The notes below the pieces were generated by a model that saw nothing but the letters and a program-made list of their open reading frames with translations, did no database searches and was not told where the DNA came from. 6,505 nt of DNA from Bryobacteraceae bacterium. GTDB taxonomy: Bacteria; Acidobacteriota; Terriglobia; Bryobacterales; Bryobacteraceae. Shown piece by piece: positions 1-6,505 of this stretch; the stretch's first letter is position 1; every line of letters starts with the position of its first letter. The stretch covers positions 1 to 6,505 of the forward strand of contig JANXXV010000137.1 in the NCBI GenBank assembly GCA_025350445.1. Reading direction: 5' to 3'. The position numbers were made by a program, and so were the translations under genes.

Positions 1-2331
1 CCGCTGAACTCATACCACCTGGAGGTGGAAGCGGCGGGTTTCAATCCTTCGCAGCAGGACGTTTCTGTTCGCAGCGCGGTAACCGTTGCGGTGAAGGCGC
101 CGCTCACGCTGGCCGGAAGCTCCACCCTGCTCACGGTGGAATCGGGAGCGGCCGACCTGATCGACAACGTGCCCTACGCGCATAACGACATTGATCACAC
201 GCAACTGATGAAGCTTCCGACCACTTCGCCGGGATCGGGACTGAGCGACGCGATTACGCTGGGAACTCCGGGAGTGGTGGCGGATTCGAACGGTTTCTTC
301 CATCCGTTGGGCGATCACGCGCAGACATCGTTCTCCATCGACGGGCAACCTGTCAACGATCAACAGAGCAAAGCATTCTCCACGCAGATTCCGACCAATG
401 CCGTTCAGTCGATGGAATTAATCACCGGCACGCCCGCCGCCGAGTTCGGCGACAAGACCAGCCTGGTAATCAGCGCCACCACGCGCTCCGGACTGGGGCA
501 AACGAAGCCGACCGGCAGCTTTCAAGCGCAATACGGTTCATTCGGTACTGTTGGCGAGGAAGCGACTCTGGGCCTGGGCTCGGCTAAATTCGGCAATTTT
601 CTGGCGTTCAATGTCCTTCGTTCCGGACGATTTCTGGATACGCCGGAGTTCCGGCCGATACACGCGGCGGGCAACAACGCCACCATTTTCGACCGCGTGG
701 ACTATCAGCCGACGGCGAAAGATTCGCTGCACTTGAACCTGTTTCTGGCCCGCAACTGGTTTCAGACGCCCAACACGTACGATCAACCGAATCAGGATCA
801 GCGCCAGAAAGTGAATACGTTCAATATCGCGCCCGGATATCAGCGCACCATTAGTTCAGCCACCTTGTTGACCGTGAATACATTCGTTCGCCAGGACAAC
901 GTTCACTACTATTCCAGCCGCGACCCGTTCGACGATACCCCGGCCACCATCAATCAGGACCGCCGCCTTACCAACTACGGCGTTAAGAGCGATATCTCCC
1001 ATGTGCGCGGCCGTCACAACATCAAGTTCGGCGCGCAGATTATGCAGACCAGGTTGAAGGAAAGCTTTAGCACCGCGCTTACGGATCCATCCTTCAACGC
1101 AGTATGCCTCGATCAATCGGGATCACCGCAGGAGTTGCCGTCGATTACGAATCCGGCGCTGTGCGGGAGCCAGGGATTCGTGGCCAATCCCGACCTGCTG
1201 CCGGGGCTGGTTCCCTACGACCTGACGCGCGGCGGCGCCCTCTTCCATTTCAGCGACCACGGTAACATCAACCAGTTCGCGGCTTTTGTGCAGGATTCCA
1301 TCACCGCCGGCGGCCTTACGTTGAGCCTGGGATTGCGGCTCGACCGGTATAGCGGCCTCAGCAAAGACACCAGCCTGCAACCTCGAATCGGAGCGTCCTA
1401 TCTTTTCAAGCCGACAAATACTGTGCTGCGGGCGGGCTACTCCCGCACGATGGAGTCTCCCTACAACGAGAACCTGCTTCTGTCTGGTTCGGGAGCGTTC
1501 GGTGCCGTCGCCGTGAAGCCGCTGGAACCAGGACATCGGAACCAATTCAATGTTGGATTTCAGCAAGCAGTTCACAAGTTTCTGCTGGTGGATGCGGACT
1601 ACTTCCTCAAGAAGACAGACAACGCCTATGACTTCGATGTATTGCTGAACACTCCGGTCGCGTTTCCCATTTCCTGGCGCAAGTCGAAGATCGACGGGAT
1701 TTCCGTCCGCGTCAGCACGCCCGATATCCACGGCTTCCAGGCGTACACCACCATGGGACACACGCGCGCCCGGTTCTTCGGACCTGAGAACGGCGGGCTC
1801 ATCTTTAATTCTCCAGTGGATAAGCCGGTGTTCCGCATTGATCACGACCAGGCTTTCCAACAGACTACAAACCTTCGCTATCAGCGCCCGCACAACGGAG
1901 TTTGGGGCGCATTCACCTGGCGCTACGATAGCGGTCTGGTGGCTGGAGCCGTTCAGGACCAGGCCACGGCGCTGAGCCTCACCGGCGCTCAACAGGCGGC
2001 AATCGGCGTGGTTTGCGGCGCGCAACAAGCCACAGTGAGCAATCCAATTTTGTCCTGCGCCTCGGGGTTTGACTCGACGCGCCTCCGCATCCCTAAGTCG
2101 GGGACCGCGAACGACGACACCAATCCACCTCGAATTGCACCCCGCCACCTATTCGATCTGGCTGCGGGAACCGACAATTTGCTTCACAGCGAAGGTGTGA
2201 GAGTGACATTACATTTAACTATAGTTAACATCATGAACAGTGCTGTGTTGTATAATTTTCTTTCGACCTTCAGCGGTACACACTTCGTGACGCCGAGGTC
2301 GTATCAGGCGCAGATTGGATTCATTTTTTAA
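1..2331 (+). CDS. TonB-dependent outer-membrane receptor, 5'-truncated by the window edge (first of a tandem pair)
   Basis: Likely an energy-dependent outer-membrane importer of the carboxypeptidase-regulatory-like (Oar/SusC-like) group. The frame is open from base 1 (PLNSYHLEVEAAGF...), so the GTG at 25 is internal and not the start. By alignment with the downstream paralog, about 75 N-terminal residues are missing, including the signal peptide and most of the regulatory-like beta-sandwich. Visible, numbering from the first codon: end of that domain (1-38), a plug domain (about 40-163, with NGFFHPLG, QPVNDQQ and TPAAEFGDKTSL), then a beta-barrel to residue 776. It ends GFIF, the C-terminal aromatic signal recognised by the BAM machinery. 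Four cysteines are seen (codons at 1105, 1162, 2014, 2056), in two pairs matched in the paralog. The substrate is not readable from the sequence. The neighbouring arabinofuranosidase suggests arabinose-containing glycans (inference). The TAA at 2329-2331 lies inside the next gene. Confidence 0.93.
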   Translation, partial: PLNSYHLEVEAAGFNPSQQDVSVRSAVTVAVKAPLTLAGSSTLLTVESGAADLIDNVPYAHNDIDHTQLMKLPTTSPGSGLSDAITLGTPGVVADSNGFFHPLGDHAQTSFSIDGQPVNDQQSKAFSTQIPTNAVQSMELITGTPAAEFGDKTSLVISATTRSGLGQTKPTGSFQAQYGSFGTVGEEATLGLGSAKFGNFLAFNVLRSGRFLDTPEFRPIHAAGNNATIFDRVDYQPTAKDSLHLNLFLARNWFQTPNTYDQPNQDQRQKVNTFNIAPGYQRTISSATLLTVNTFVRQDNVHYYSSRDPFDDTPATINQDRRLTNYGVKSDISHVRGRHNIKFGAQIMQTRLKESFSTALTDPSFNAVCLDQSGSPQELPSITNPALCGSQGFVANPDLLPGLVPYDLTRGGALFHFSDHGNINQFAAFVQDSITAGGLTLSLGLRLDRYSGLSKDTSLQPRIGASYLFKPTNTVLRAGYSRTMESPYNENLLLSGSGAFGAVAVKPLEPGHRNQFNVGFQQAVHKFLLVDADYFLKKTDNAYDFDVLLNTPVAFPISWRKSKIDGISVRVSTPDIHGFQAYTTMGHTRARFFGPENGGLIFNSPVDKPVFRIDHDQAFQQTTNLRYQRPHNGVWGAFTWRYDSGLVAGAVQDQATALSLTGAQQAAIGVVCGAQQATVSNPILSCASGFDSTRLRIPKSGTANDDTNPPRIAPRHLFDLAAGTDNLLHSEGVRVTLHLTIVNIMNSAVLYNFLSTFSGTHFVTPRSYQAQIGFIF
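2215..2228. repeat. 14-bp perfect palindrome (TTAACTATAGTTAA), candidate operator
   Basis: The sequence TTAACTATAGTTAA equals its own reverse complement over all 14 bases. It lies within codons for L-T-I-V-N of the first receptor and overlaps the possible -35 element at 2225-2230. A dimeric transcription factor could bind such a site, but no regulator gene is in the window and no second copy was noticed. Function is inferred from position and symmetry only. Confidence 0.3.
2225..2256 (+). promoter_or_regulatory. Possible sigma-70-type promoter inside the end of the first receptor gene
   Basis: A perfect TATAAT (2251-2256) lies 20 bp downstream of TTAACA (2225-2230), which matches the -35 consensus at five of six positions. 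The 20-bp spacer is longer than the optimal 17, and there is no extended -10 TG. The pair sits in a locally AT-rich patch in otherwise GC-rich coding DNA. Transcription would begin near 2263, about 50 nt before the TTG start of the second receptor, a normal leader length. The same codons in the second receptor (around 4715-4780) carry no such elements. This is suggestive only. It could be a chance result of codon use. Confidence 0.3.
2306..2331 (+). other. Overlapping stop/start junction between the two receptor genes
   Basis: The weak ribosome-binding AGG (2306-2308), the TTG start of the second receptor (2315-2317) and the TAA stop of the first (2329-2331) fall within 26 nt. The 17 shared bases encode the end of the barrel signal (GFIF) in one frame and the start of the signal peptide (MDSFF) in the other. 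A rare start codon, a poor Shine-Dalgarno sequence and an overlap together point to translational coupling, so the second receptor's yield probably depends on translation of the first. Confidence 0.6.
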
Positions 2332-4846
2332 ACTACGATTAATCTCTACCAGGACGCTATGGTTATCATTGGTTCTGTTCTGTAATTCCACGGATGCACA
2401 GACACCCGGCACTCTAGCCGGGGCGGTGACCGATCCTTCCGGGGCAGTGATTGCCGGGGCGAAGATCAAAATCGAATCCAGCGGCTTGCGCAGGACCGCG
2501 GTCTCAGGCGAGGCCGGGCATTTCGAATTCCGGCTGCTCCCCGCCGGCTCGCACCGGATTCGGGTAACGGCAGCCGGTTTCCAAAAATTTGAACGCGCTA
2601 CCGTAGCTTTGGGCGAGATCAGGATCTCGCTCGCGCTCGAAGAATCCACCACTTCACTCAGCGTCGAAGGTAATGCGCCCAACGCGCTTGAGACTTCTTC
2701 CACCGCTCGGTCCAGCGTGGATCAAGGGTTGTCGGGCAAGCTGCCAATCCGGAATCAGGCGACGGGACTAAGCGAAGTGGTCGGCAATCTGGCACCCGGC
2801 GTGGCCTCCGACGGCAACGGATTCTTCCATCCTCTTGGTGAGCACGCCGACACGGCGATGTCACTGGACAACCAACCGGTCAACGATCAGCAGGCCAAGA
2901 TCTTCACCAATCAGATCTCAGTGAATACCATCGCGACGATGGATATCATCACCGGTGCGCCGCCTGCGGAGTATGGCGGGAAGACCAGCCTGATTTTGCA
3001 GGTGACCACGAAATCGGGCCTGGGTGAACGGAAACCCACCGGCAGCTTGTCGGCCGGATACGGATCGTTCGGGACGTGGTCTGAGAATGCGACCATCGCG
3101 TTCGGAATCAGGCGCTGGGGCAACTTCATCGCGGCCAATTCCAGTGGCGGCGGCCGCTTTTTGGACACACCGGAGATCCGGCCGGTGCATGCGAAGGGGA
3201 ACAGCGAGAGTTTGTTCGATCGCGTAGACTTTCAACCTAATGATAGAGACTCTCTGCGGCTGAATCTGACGTTGGGCCGTTCCTGGTTTCAAACGCCGAA
3301 CACGTTCGATGCGGAGAACGCGCGGCAGGACCAGCGCTCGCGGATTCGGTCCATCAACGTGGCGCCGGCCTGGACTCGCCTACTCAGTCCCGCGGCGATT
3401 TGGAGCGTGAATCCGTTCTTCCGCATGGATGAATTCGCCTACTATCCCAGCCGCAATCCGCTGTCGGATTTGTCGGCCAGCGTCTCTCAGAAACGGCGGT
3501 TGAGCAACTACGGCATTCGCTCCGATGTTTCCTATTCCCACGGCAGGCACACGGCGAAGGCTGGAGTCAACTACTGGCAGACTCGCCTGCACGAAGCATT
3601 TCGTTTAGGCGTCACGGACCCGGGGATCAATCCGGTTTGCCTGGATGGTGATGGGGAGGGTGCGGCACAATGCACCACTGGCCTGAATCCGGACTTCGTG
3701 CCCGAAATACTCCCTTACGACTTATCGCGTGGCGGCAAGCCGTTTGAGTTCGATCAGCGCGCGACTGTCAAGGAAGCTGCTGCTTTCGTACAGGACACCA
3801 TCACGCTTGGCCGGCTGACAGTCAACGGCGGCCTGCGGTTCGATCGATACCGGGGCCTGAGCAACGGCAATCTGCTACAGCCGCGCTTTGGTGTCGCCTA
3901 CCGCGTGGCGCAGACCGTGTTCCGGCTATCGTACGCCAAGCTTTTTGAATCTCCGTATAACGAGAATCTGATTTTAGCCAATGGCACCGGAAGCGCGCAA
4001 AACCCGTTCGGCACGTTCCGAACCAAGCCGGTGGAGACGGGGAAACGCAATCAGTTCAATGCCGGCATTGCGCAAAAAATCGGCAACCGGCTGCTGGTGG
4101 ATGCGGACTACTTCTGGAAGTTCACCCGCAATGCATACGACTTCTCATCCCTGTTCAATTCGCCCATTACGTTTCCTATCCTGTGGCGAAAATCGAAGAT
4201 CGATGGCGCGGCCATTCGCGTCAGCCTGGCGCCGCTGCGCGGCATCGCCGTGGATACAACCATGGGTCATGTGCGGTCCCGATTCTTTGGCCCGCAAACG
4301 GGTGGTCTCATATTCACGTCACAACCCGGCAGCGGAGTATTCCGCATCGACCACGCGGAGGAATTCCAGCAGACGACGCACCTCCGCTATCAACCCAAGA
4401 AAGATTCGCCATGGATTGTAGTCACCTGGCGGTACAACAGCGGGTTGGCACTACCGGGCGTTGCGCCGGATTATGAGAGCGCGTTGCATTTCACCGGTGA
4501 TGAGCAGGCGCAAATGGGTCTCTTCTGTGGAAGCGTTTTCGCCGCCGTATCGAAGCCGATTCATTCCTGCCCCACATCTCAATTCGGTGCAACGCGAGTT
4601 CGTATACCACCGCCGGGAACGCAAGACGACGACCGCAACCCCACTCGGGTTGCCCCGCGGCAGCTGTTCGATATTTCGGCTGGTACCGAGAATCTGATCC
4701 GCCGTGATACCTATCGGGTGACACTTCATCTAAGTGCCGTCAACATCGGGAACAAGGTGGCGCTCTACAATTTCCTCTCCACATTCAGCGGCACGCATTT
4801 CGTTTCCCCACGCGTCTATCAAGCGGAAATCGGTTTTGTGTTTTAG
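2315..4846 (+). CDS. TonB-dependent outer-membrane receptor with carboxypeptidase-regulatory-like domain (second of a tandem pair)
   Basis: Complete 843-residue receptor, paralogous to the upstream gene along its whole length. Order: signal peptide (1-28; basic K6, R8, R13, core LWLSLVLF, likely cut after TDA), carboxypeptidase-regulatory-like beta-sandwich (about 30-118, with GAVTDPSGAVIAGA, AGHFEF and VTAAGF), plug (about 125-236, with NGFFHPLGEH, DNQPVNDQQAK and PPAEYGGKTSL), then a beta-barrel ending IGFVF. The start is TTG 2315. It is the only ATG/GTG/TTG between the in-frame stop at 2288-2290 and codon 19, and it keeps the signal peptide intact. A weak AGG (2306-2308) sits 6 nt upstream. 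The gene overlaps its predecessor by 17 nt, which suggests translational coupling. The mature protein has four cysteines (442, 453, 738, 752). Closest conservation with the paralog is in the last third (LYNFLSTFSGTHFV is identical). It is short for the acidobacterial Oar-like group, which often exceeds 1000 residues. The substrate is inferred only from the enzyme downstream. Confidence 0.95.
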   Translation: MDSFFKLRLISTRTLWLSLVLFCNSTDAQTPGTLAGAVTDPSGAVIAGAKIKIESSGLRRTAVSGEAGHFEFRLLPAGSHRIRVTAAGFQKFERATVALGEIRISLALEESTTSLSVEGNAPNALETSSTARSSVDQGLSGKLPIRNQATGLSEVVGNLAPGVASDGNGFFHPLGEHADTAMSLDNQPVNDQQAKIFTNQISVNTIATMDIITGAPPAEYGGKTSLILQVTTKSGLGERKPTGSLSAGYGSFGTWSENATIAFGIRRWGNFIAANSSGGGRFLDTPEIRPVHAKGNSESLFDRVDFQPNDRDSLRLNLTLGRSWFQTPNTFDAENARQDQRSRIRSINVAPAWTRLLSPAAIWSVNPFFRMDEFAYYPSRNPLSDLSASVSQKRRLSNYGIRSDVSYSHGRHTAKAGVNYWQTRLHEAFRLGVTDPGINPVCLDGDGEGAAQCTTGLNPDFVPEILPYDLSRGGKPFEFDQRATVKEAAAFVQDTITLGRLTVNGGLRFDRYRGLSNGNLLQPRFGVAYRVAQTVFRLSYAKLFESPYNENLILANGTGSAQNPFGTFRTKPVETGKRNQFNAGIAQKIGNRLLVDADYFWKFTRNAYDFSSLFNSPITFPILWRKSKIDGAAIRVSLAPLRGIAVDTTMGHVRSRFFGPQTGGLIFTSQPGSGVFRIDHAEEFQQTTHLRYQPKKDSPWIVVTWRYNSGLALPGVAPDYESALHFTGDEQAQMGLFCGSVFAAVSKPIHSCPTSQFGATRVRIPPPGTQDDDRNPTRVAPRQLFDISAGTENLIRRDTYRVTLHLSAVNIGNKVALYNFLSTFSGTHFVSPRVYQAEIGFVF

Positions 4847-4857
4847 TGGTTGGTATG
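4844..4857 (+). other. Stop/start junction between second receptor and arabinofuranosidase
   Basis: The receptor's TAG (4844-4846) shares its last G with a GTG codon (4846-4848) that is in frame with the arabinofuranosidase. An ATG follows at 4855-4857. No purine-rich Shine-Dalgarno stands upstream of either (preceding bases are ttttgtgttttag). Translation most likely restarts from ribosomes finishing the receptor. Either start leaves the twin-arginine signal intact. Confidence 0.55.
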
Positions 4858-6414
4858 GATTCAGCCACGAAGCTTACCCGGCGCTCCTTCTCCACGGCCC
4901 TGATTGCCGCTCCTTTTGTCGCCCGCGCGCAGCAAGCACCCGGCCGGGCGCGCGTTAAGATCGACACCGAGCGGGTGATCTCCGACATCGATCCGAAAAT
5001 CTACGGCAATTTTCTGGAGCATCTGGGCCGCTGCATTGACGGCGGTGTTTTCGAGGAAAGCTCAAAGCTTTCCGATTCCCATGGCTTCCGTAAAGACGTG
5101 TTCGATGCGGCCAAAAAACTGAACGTCGGCATCCTGCGCTGGCCGGGCGGCAACTTCTCTTCCAACTATCACTGGAAGGACGGCATCGGTCCGCGCGACC
5201 AGCGCCCGCCGCGTTTGGAGATGGCCTGGGGCACGGTGGAGAGCAATCGCTTCGGCACGCACGACTTCCTGCAATACACGGAAATGCTGGGAACCGAGCC
5301 GTACATCTGCGCCAACCTGGGCACGGGCACGTGGGAAGAAGCCCAGCAGTGGGTGGAATATTGCAATTCTTCGGAAGACACGGCGATGACACGGCTGCGC
5401 AGGCAGAACGGCCGCAAGGACCCATGGAAGGTAAAATATTGGGGCCTGGGAAATGAAATGGACGGGCCGTGGCAGATGGGCCATCGCAGCGCCGAAGACT
5501 ACGGCAAGTTCGCGCTGGAGGCGGCCAAGCTGATGAAGTGGACCGATCCCGAGGTGAAGTTGATCGCGGCTGGATCGTCGCACTTCGGGGCGGAATCGGA
5601 TTGGACCGGCTGGAATCGAACGGTGCTGCAATACCTGAAAAGGCACGCCGATTATCTTTCGCTTCACCTCTACGTGGGCAATCGCGACAATAATTTCAGT
5701 GAGTTCATGGCGAGCTCGCTGGACCTGGACGACCGCATCAAGACCGCGGAAGGAATCATTCGCGCCTCACTTTCCGGCGAACCGCGCGACCGCCGCATCT
5801 ACATCGCCTTCGATGAATGGAACGTCTGGTATCGCGCCAGGGGAAATAAGGAGCGCGGACGCCGCATTCTGGAAGAGCGCTACAACCTGGAAGACGCCTT
5901 GGTAGTGGCGACGTTCTTGAACTCGTTCCTCAACAATTCGCACATCGTGAAGATCGCGAATATGGCGCAGTTGGTGAATGTGATTGCGCCCATCTTTACG
6001 AACGATACGGGCCTCTTCCTGCAGACGATTTATCATCCGCTGCAACTGTTCGCGAACAACAGCAAGGGGAAGGCGCTGGATCTGTTTGTGGAAGGTCCGA
6101 AATATACCAGCAAGCGATTTGGCGATGTACCGTATCTGGACATCTCAGCCGCCTACGACAAGGGGACGCTAGTGTTGAACGTGGTGAACCGGCATCACGA
6201 CCAGGCAATTGAAGCCGAGTTTGAAACGGAAGACAAGCAGTTTGCGGGCGCTGTGGACGTATCGGAAGTCAATGGCCCGGACATCAAGGCGGAAAACGAT
6301 TTTGGTTCTTCGAAGGTGGGCATCGTACAGCGGCCAGCAACAGCGCAAGGCCGCAAGTTGATGTACCGCTTTCCGCCGCATTCCTATACCATGCTGAAAG
6401 CGGAGCTGTTATGA
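4855..6414 (+). CDS. Tat-exported GH51 alpha-L-arabinofuranosidase
   Basis: Retaining exo-glycosidase releasing terminal alpha-L-arabinofuranosyl residues from arabinan, arabinoxylan or their oligosaccharides (EC 3.2.1.55; family-level knowledge). 519 residues, numbered from ATG 4855. Twin-arginine signal: LTRRSFSTALIAAPFVARA (7-25), probable cut after ARA (A25). A (beta/alpha)8 barrel follows, then a C-terminal beta-sandwich (about 320-519) ending SYTMLKAELL. GH51 active-site residues are all visible: E55 (FLEHLGR), R95 and N100 (LRWPGGN), N200 and acid/base E201 (GLGNEMDGPWQ), H271 and Y273 (LHLYVG), nucleophile E321 (AFDEWNVWYR). It should therefore be active. Start choice: the ATG lies 8 nt after the upstream TAG. 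The alternative GTG 4846 overlaps that stop by 1 nt and adds only MVG. Neither has a good Shine-Dalgarno sequence, so coupling to the receptor is likely. Family assignment is secure. Preferred polymer is unknown. Confidence 0.96.
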   Translation: MDSATKLTRRSFSTALIAAPFVARAQQAPGRARVKIDTERVISDIDPKIYGNFLEHLGRCIDGGVFEESSKLSDSHGFRKDVFDAAKKLNVGILRWPGGNFSSNYHWKDGIGPRDQRPPRLEMAWGTVESNRFGTHDFLQYTEMLGTEPYICANLGTGTWEEAQQWVEYCNSSEDTAMTRLRRQNGRKDPWKVKYWGLGNEMDGPWQMGHRSAEDYGKFALEAAKLMKWTDPEVKLIAAGSSHFGAESDWTGWNRTVLQYLKRHADYLSLHLYVGNRDNNFSEFMASSLDLDDRIKTAEGIIRASLSGEPRDRRIYIAFDEWNVWYRARGNKERGRRILEERYNLEDALVVATFLNSFLNNSHIVKIANMAQLVNVIAPIFTNDTGLFLQTIYHPLQLFANNSKGKALDLFVEGPKYTSKRFGDVPYLDISAAYDKGTLVLNVVNRHHDQAIEAEFETEDKQFAGAVDVSEVNGPDIKAENDFGSSKVGIVQRPATAQGRKLMYRFPPHSYTMLKAELL

Positions 6415-6433
6415 GCTCGTTTTGGGGCTGAAA

Positions 6434-6505
6434 TGGTGGGCTCGAGATGACTCGAACATCCGACCTCTTCCGTGTCAAGGAAGCGCTCTAACCAACTGAG
6501 CTACG
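6434..6505 (-). tRNA. tRNA-Val (anticodon GAC), 5' end cut by the window edge
   Basis: Read on the - strand, bases 6505 to 6434 fold as a tRNA lacking its first five bases. The D stem is GCTC/GAGC with loop AGTTGGTTA. The anticodon stem is CTTCC/GGAAG with loop TTGACAC, so the anticodon is GAC (+ strand 6474-6476), which reads the valine codon GUC. The variable region is AGGTC. The T stem is GGATG/CATCT (one G-T pair) with loop TTCGAGT. The 3' acceptor strand is CGAGCCC, followed by discriminator A and an encoded CCA (6434-6436). The missing 5' bases are predicted to be GGGCT. The gene converges on the arabinofuranosidase, with 19 nt between them. Confidence 0.95.

Noticed and set aside
25..27. 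GTG at 25 as the start of the first receptor.
   Set aside because: The frame is open to base 1, and the preceding residues (PLNSYHLE) continue the regulatory-like domain seen in the paralog. A start here would lack any signal peptide.
1123..2148. Long open frame (341 codons) on the - strand, opposite the first receptor.
   Set aside because: It lies wholly antisense to a well-supported beta-barrel gene. Its translation is arginine-rich, low in recognisable motifs and matches no family I know. It is a shadow of GC-rich codon use.
2315..2403. Lipoprotein signal (C23) for the second receptor.
   Set aside because: The residues before the cysteine (VLF) do not fit a lipobox, which needs a small residue at -1. 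A standard signal peptidase I site after TDA fits better, and receptors of this type are not lipoproteins.
2613..2630. Perfect 8-bp inverted repeat with a 2-nt spacer, gcgagatcaggatctcgc.
   Set aside because: It sits about 300 nt inside the second receptor's regulatory-like domain. There is no T-run, and the codons E-I-R-I-S-L are ordinary. Probably chance.
5062..5667. Open frame of 201 codons on the - strand, opposite the arabinofuranosidase, with other shorter frames there.
   Set aside because: Antisense to the conserved catalytic core of a GH51 enzyme. No domain and no plausible start context.
6403..6423. GAGCT-gttatg-AGCTC hairpin followed by gTTTT at the end of the arabinofuranosidase, as a possible terminator.
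   Set aside because: The stem is only 5 bp and cannot be extended. The T-run is four bases followed by GGGG. Too weak to call a terminator.

Overview
The window looks like a piece of a moderately GC-rich Gram-negative chromosome, most likely Acidobacteriota (Bryobacterales/Solibacter-like). This lineage call is an inference. It rests on two large TonB-dependent receptors of the type that carries an N-terminal carboxypeptidase-regulatory-like domain and lacks a SusD partner, together with a Tat-exported glycosidase, a combination typical of that phylum. No rRNA or phylogenetic marker gene is present to confirm it.

Layout: all three protein genes are on the + strand and packed end to end. Bases 1-2331 hold a TonB-dependent receptor whose 5' end lies outside the window. 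Bases 2315-4846 hold a second, complete, paralogous receptor that starts on a TTG inside the last codons of the first gene (17-nt overlap). Bases 4855-6414 hold a GH51 alpha-L-arabinofuranosidase with a twin-arginine signal, starting 8 nt after the second receptor's stop (or overlapping it by 1 nt if a GTG is used). After 19 nt without any feature, a tRNA-Val(GAC) gene follows on the - strand, and its 5' end is cut off by the window edge. No stretch over 300 bases lacks a gene.

Working model (inference): this is a small carbohydrate-uptake operon. The two outer-membrane receptors would import arabinose-containing oligosaccharides, and the exported arabinofuranosidase would remove terminal alpha-L-arabinofuranosyl units, probably in the periplasm. 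The genes look translationally coupled. An AT-rich patch near the end of the first receptor gene (about 2200-2260) contains a 14-bp perfect palindrome and a consensus TATAAT. It may be an internal promoter/operator for the second receptor and the enzyme.

I see no CRISPR array, transposase, integrase or wholly unknown gene. The features most worth a second look are the possible coding-embedded promoter, the two cysteine pairs conserved between the receptors, the atypical plug signature, and the export of a GH51 enzyme.
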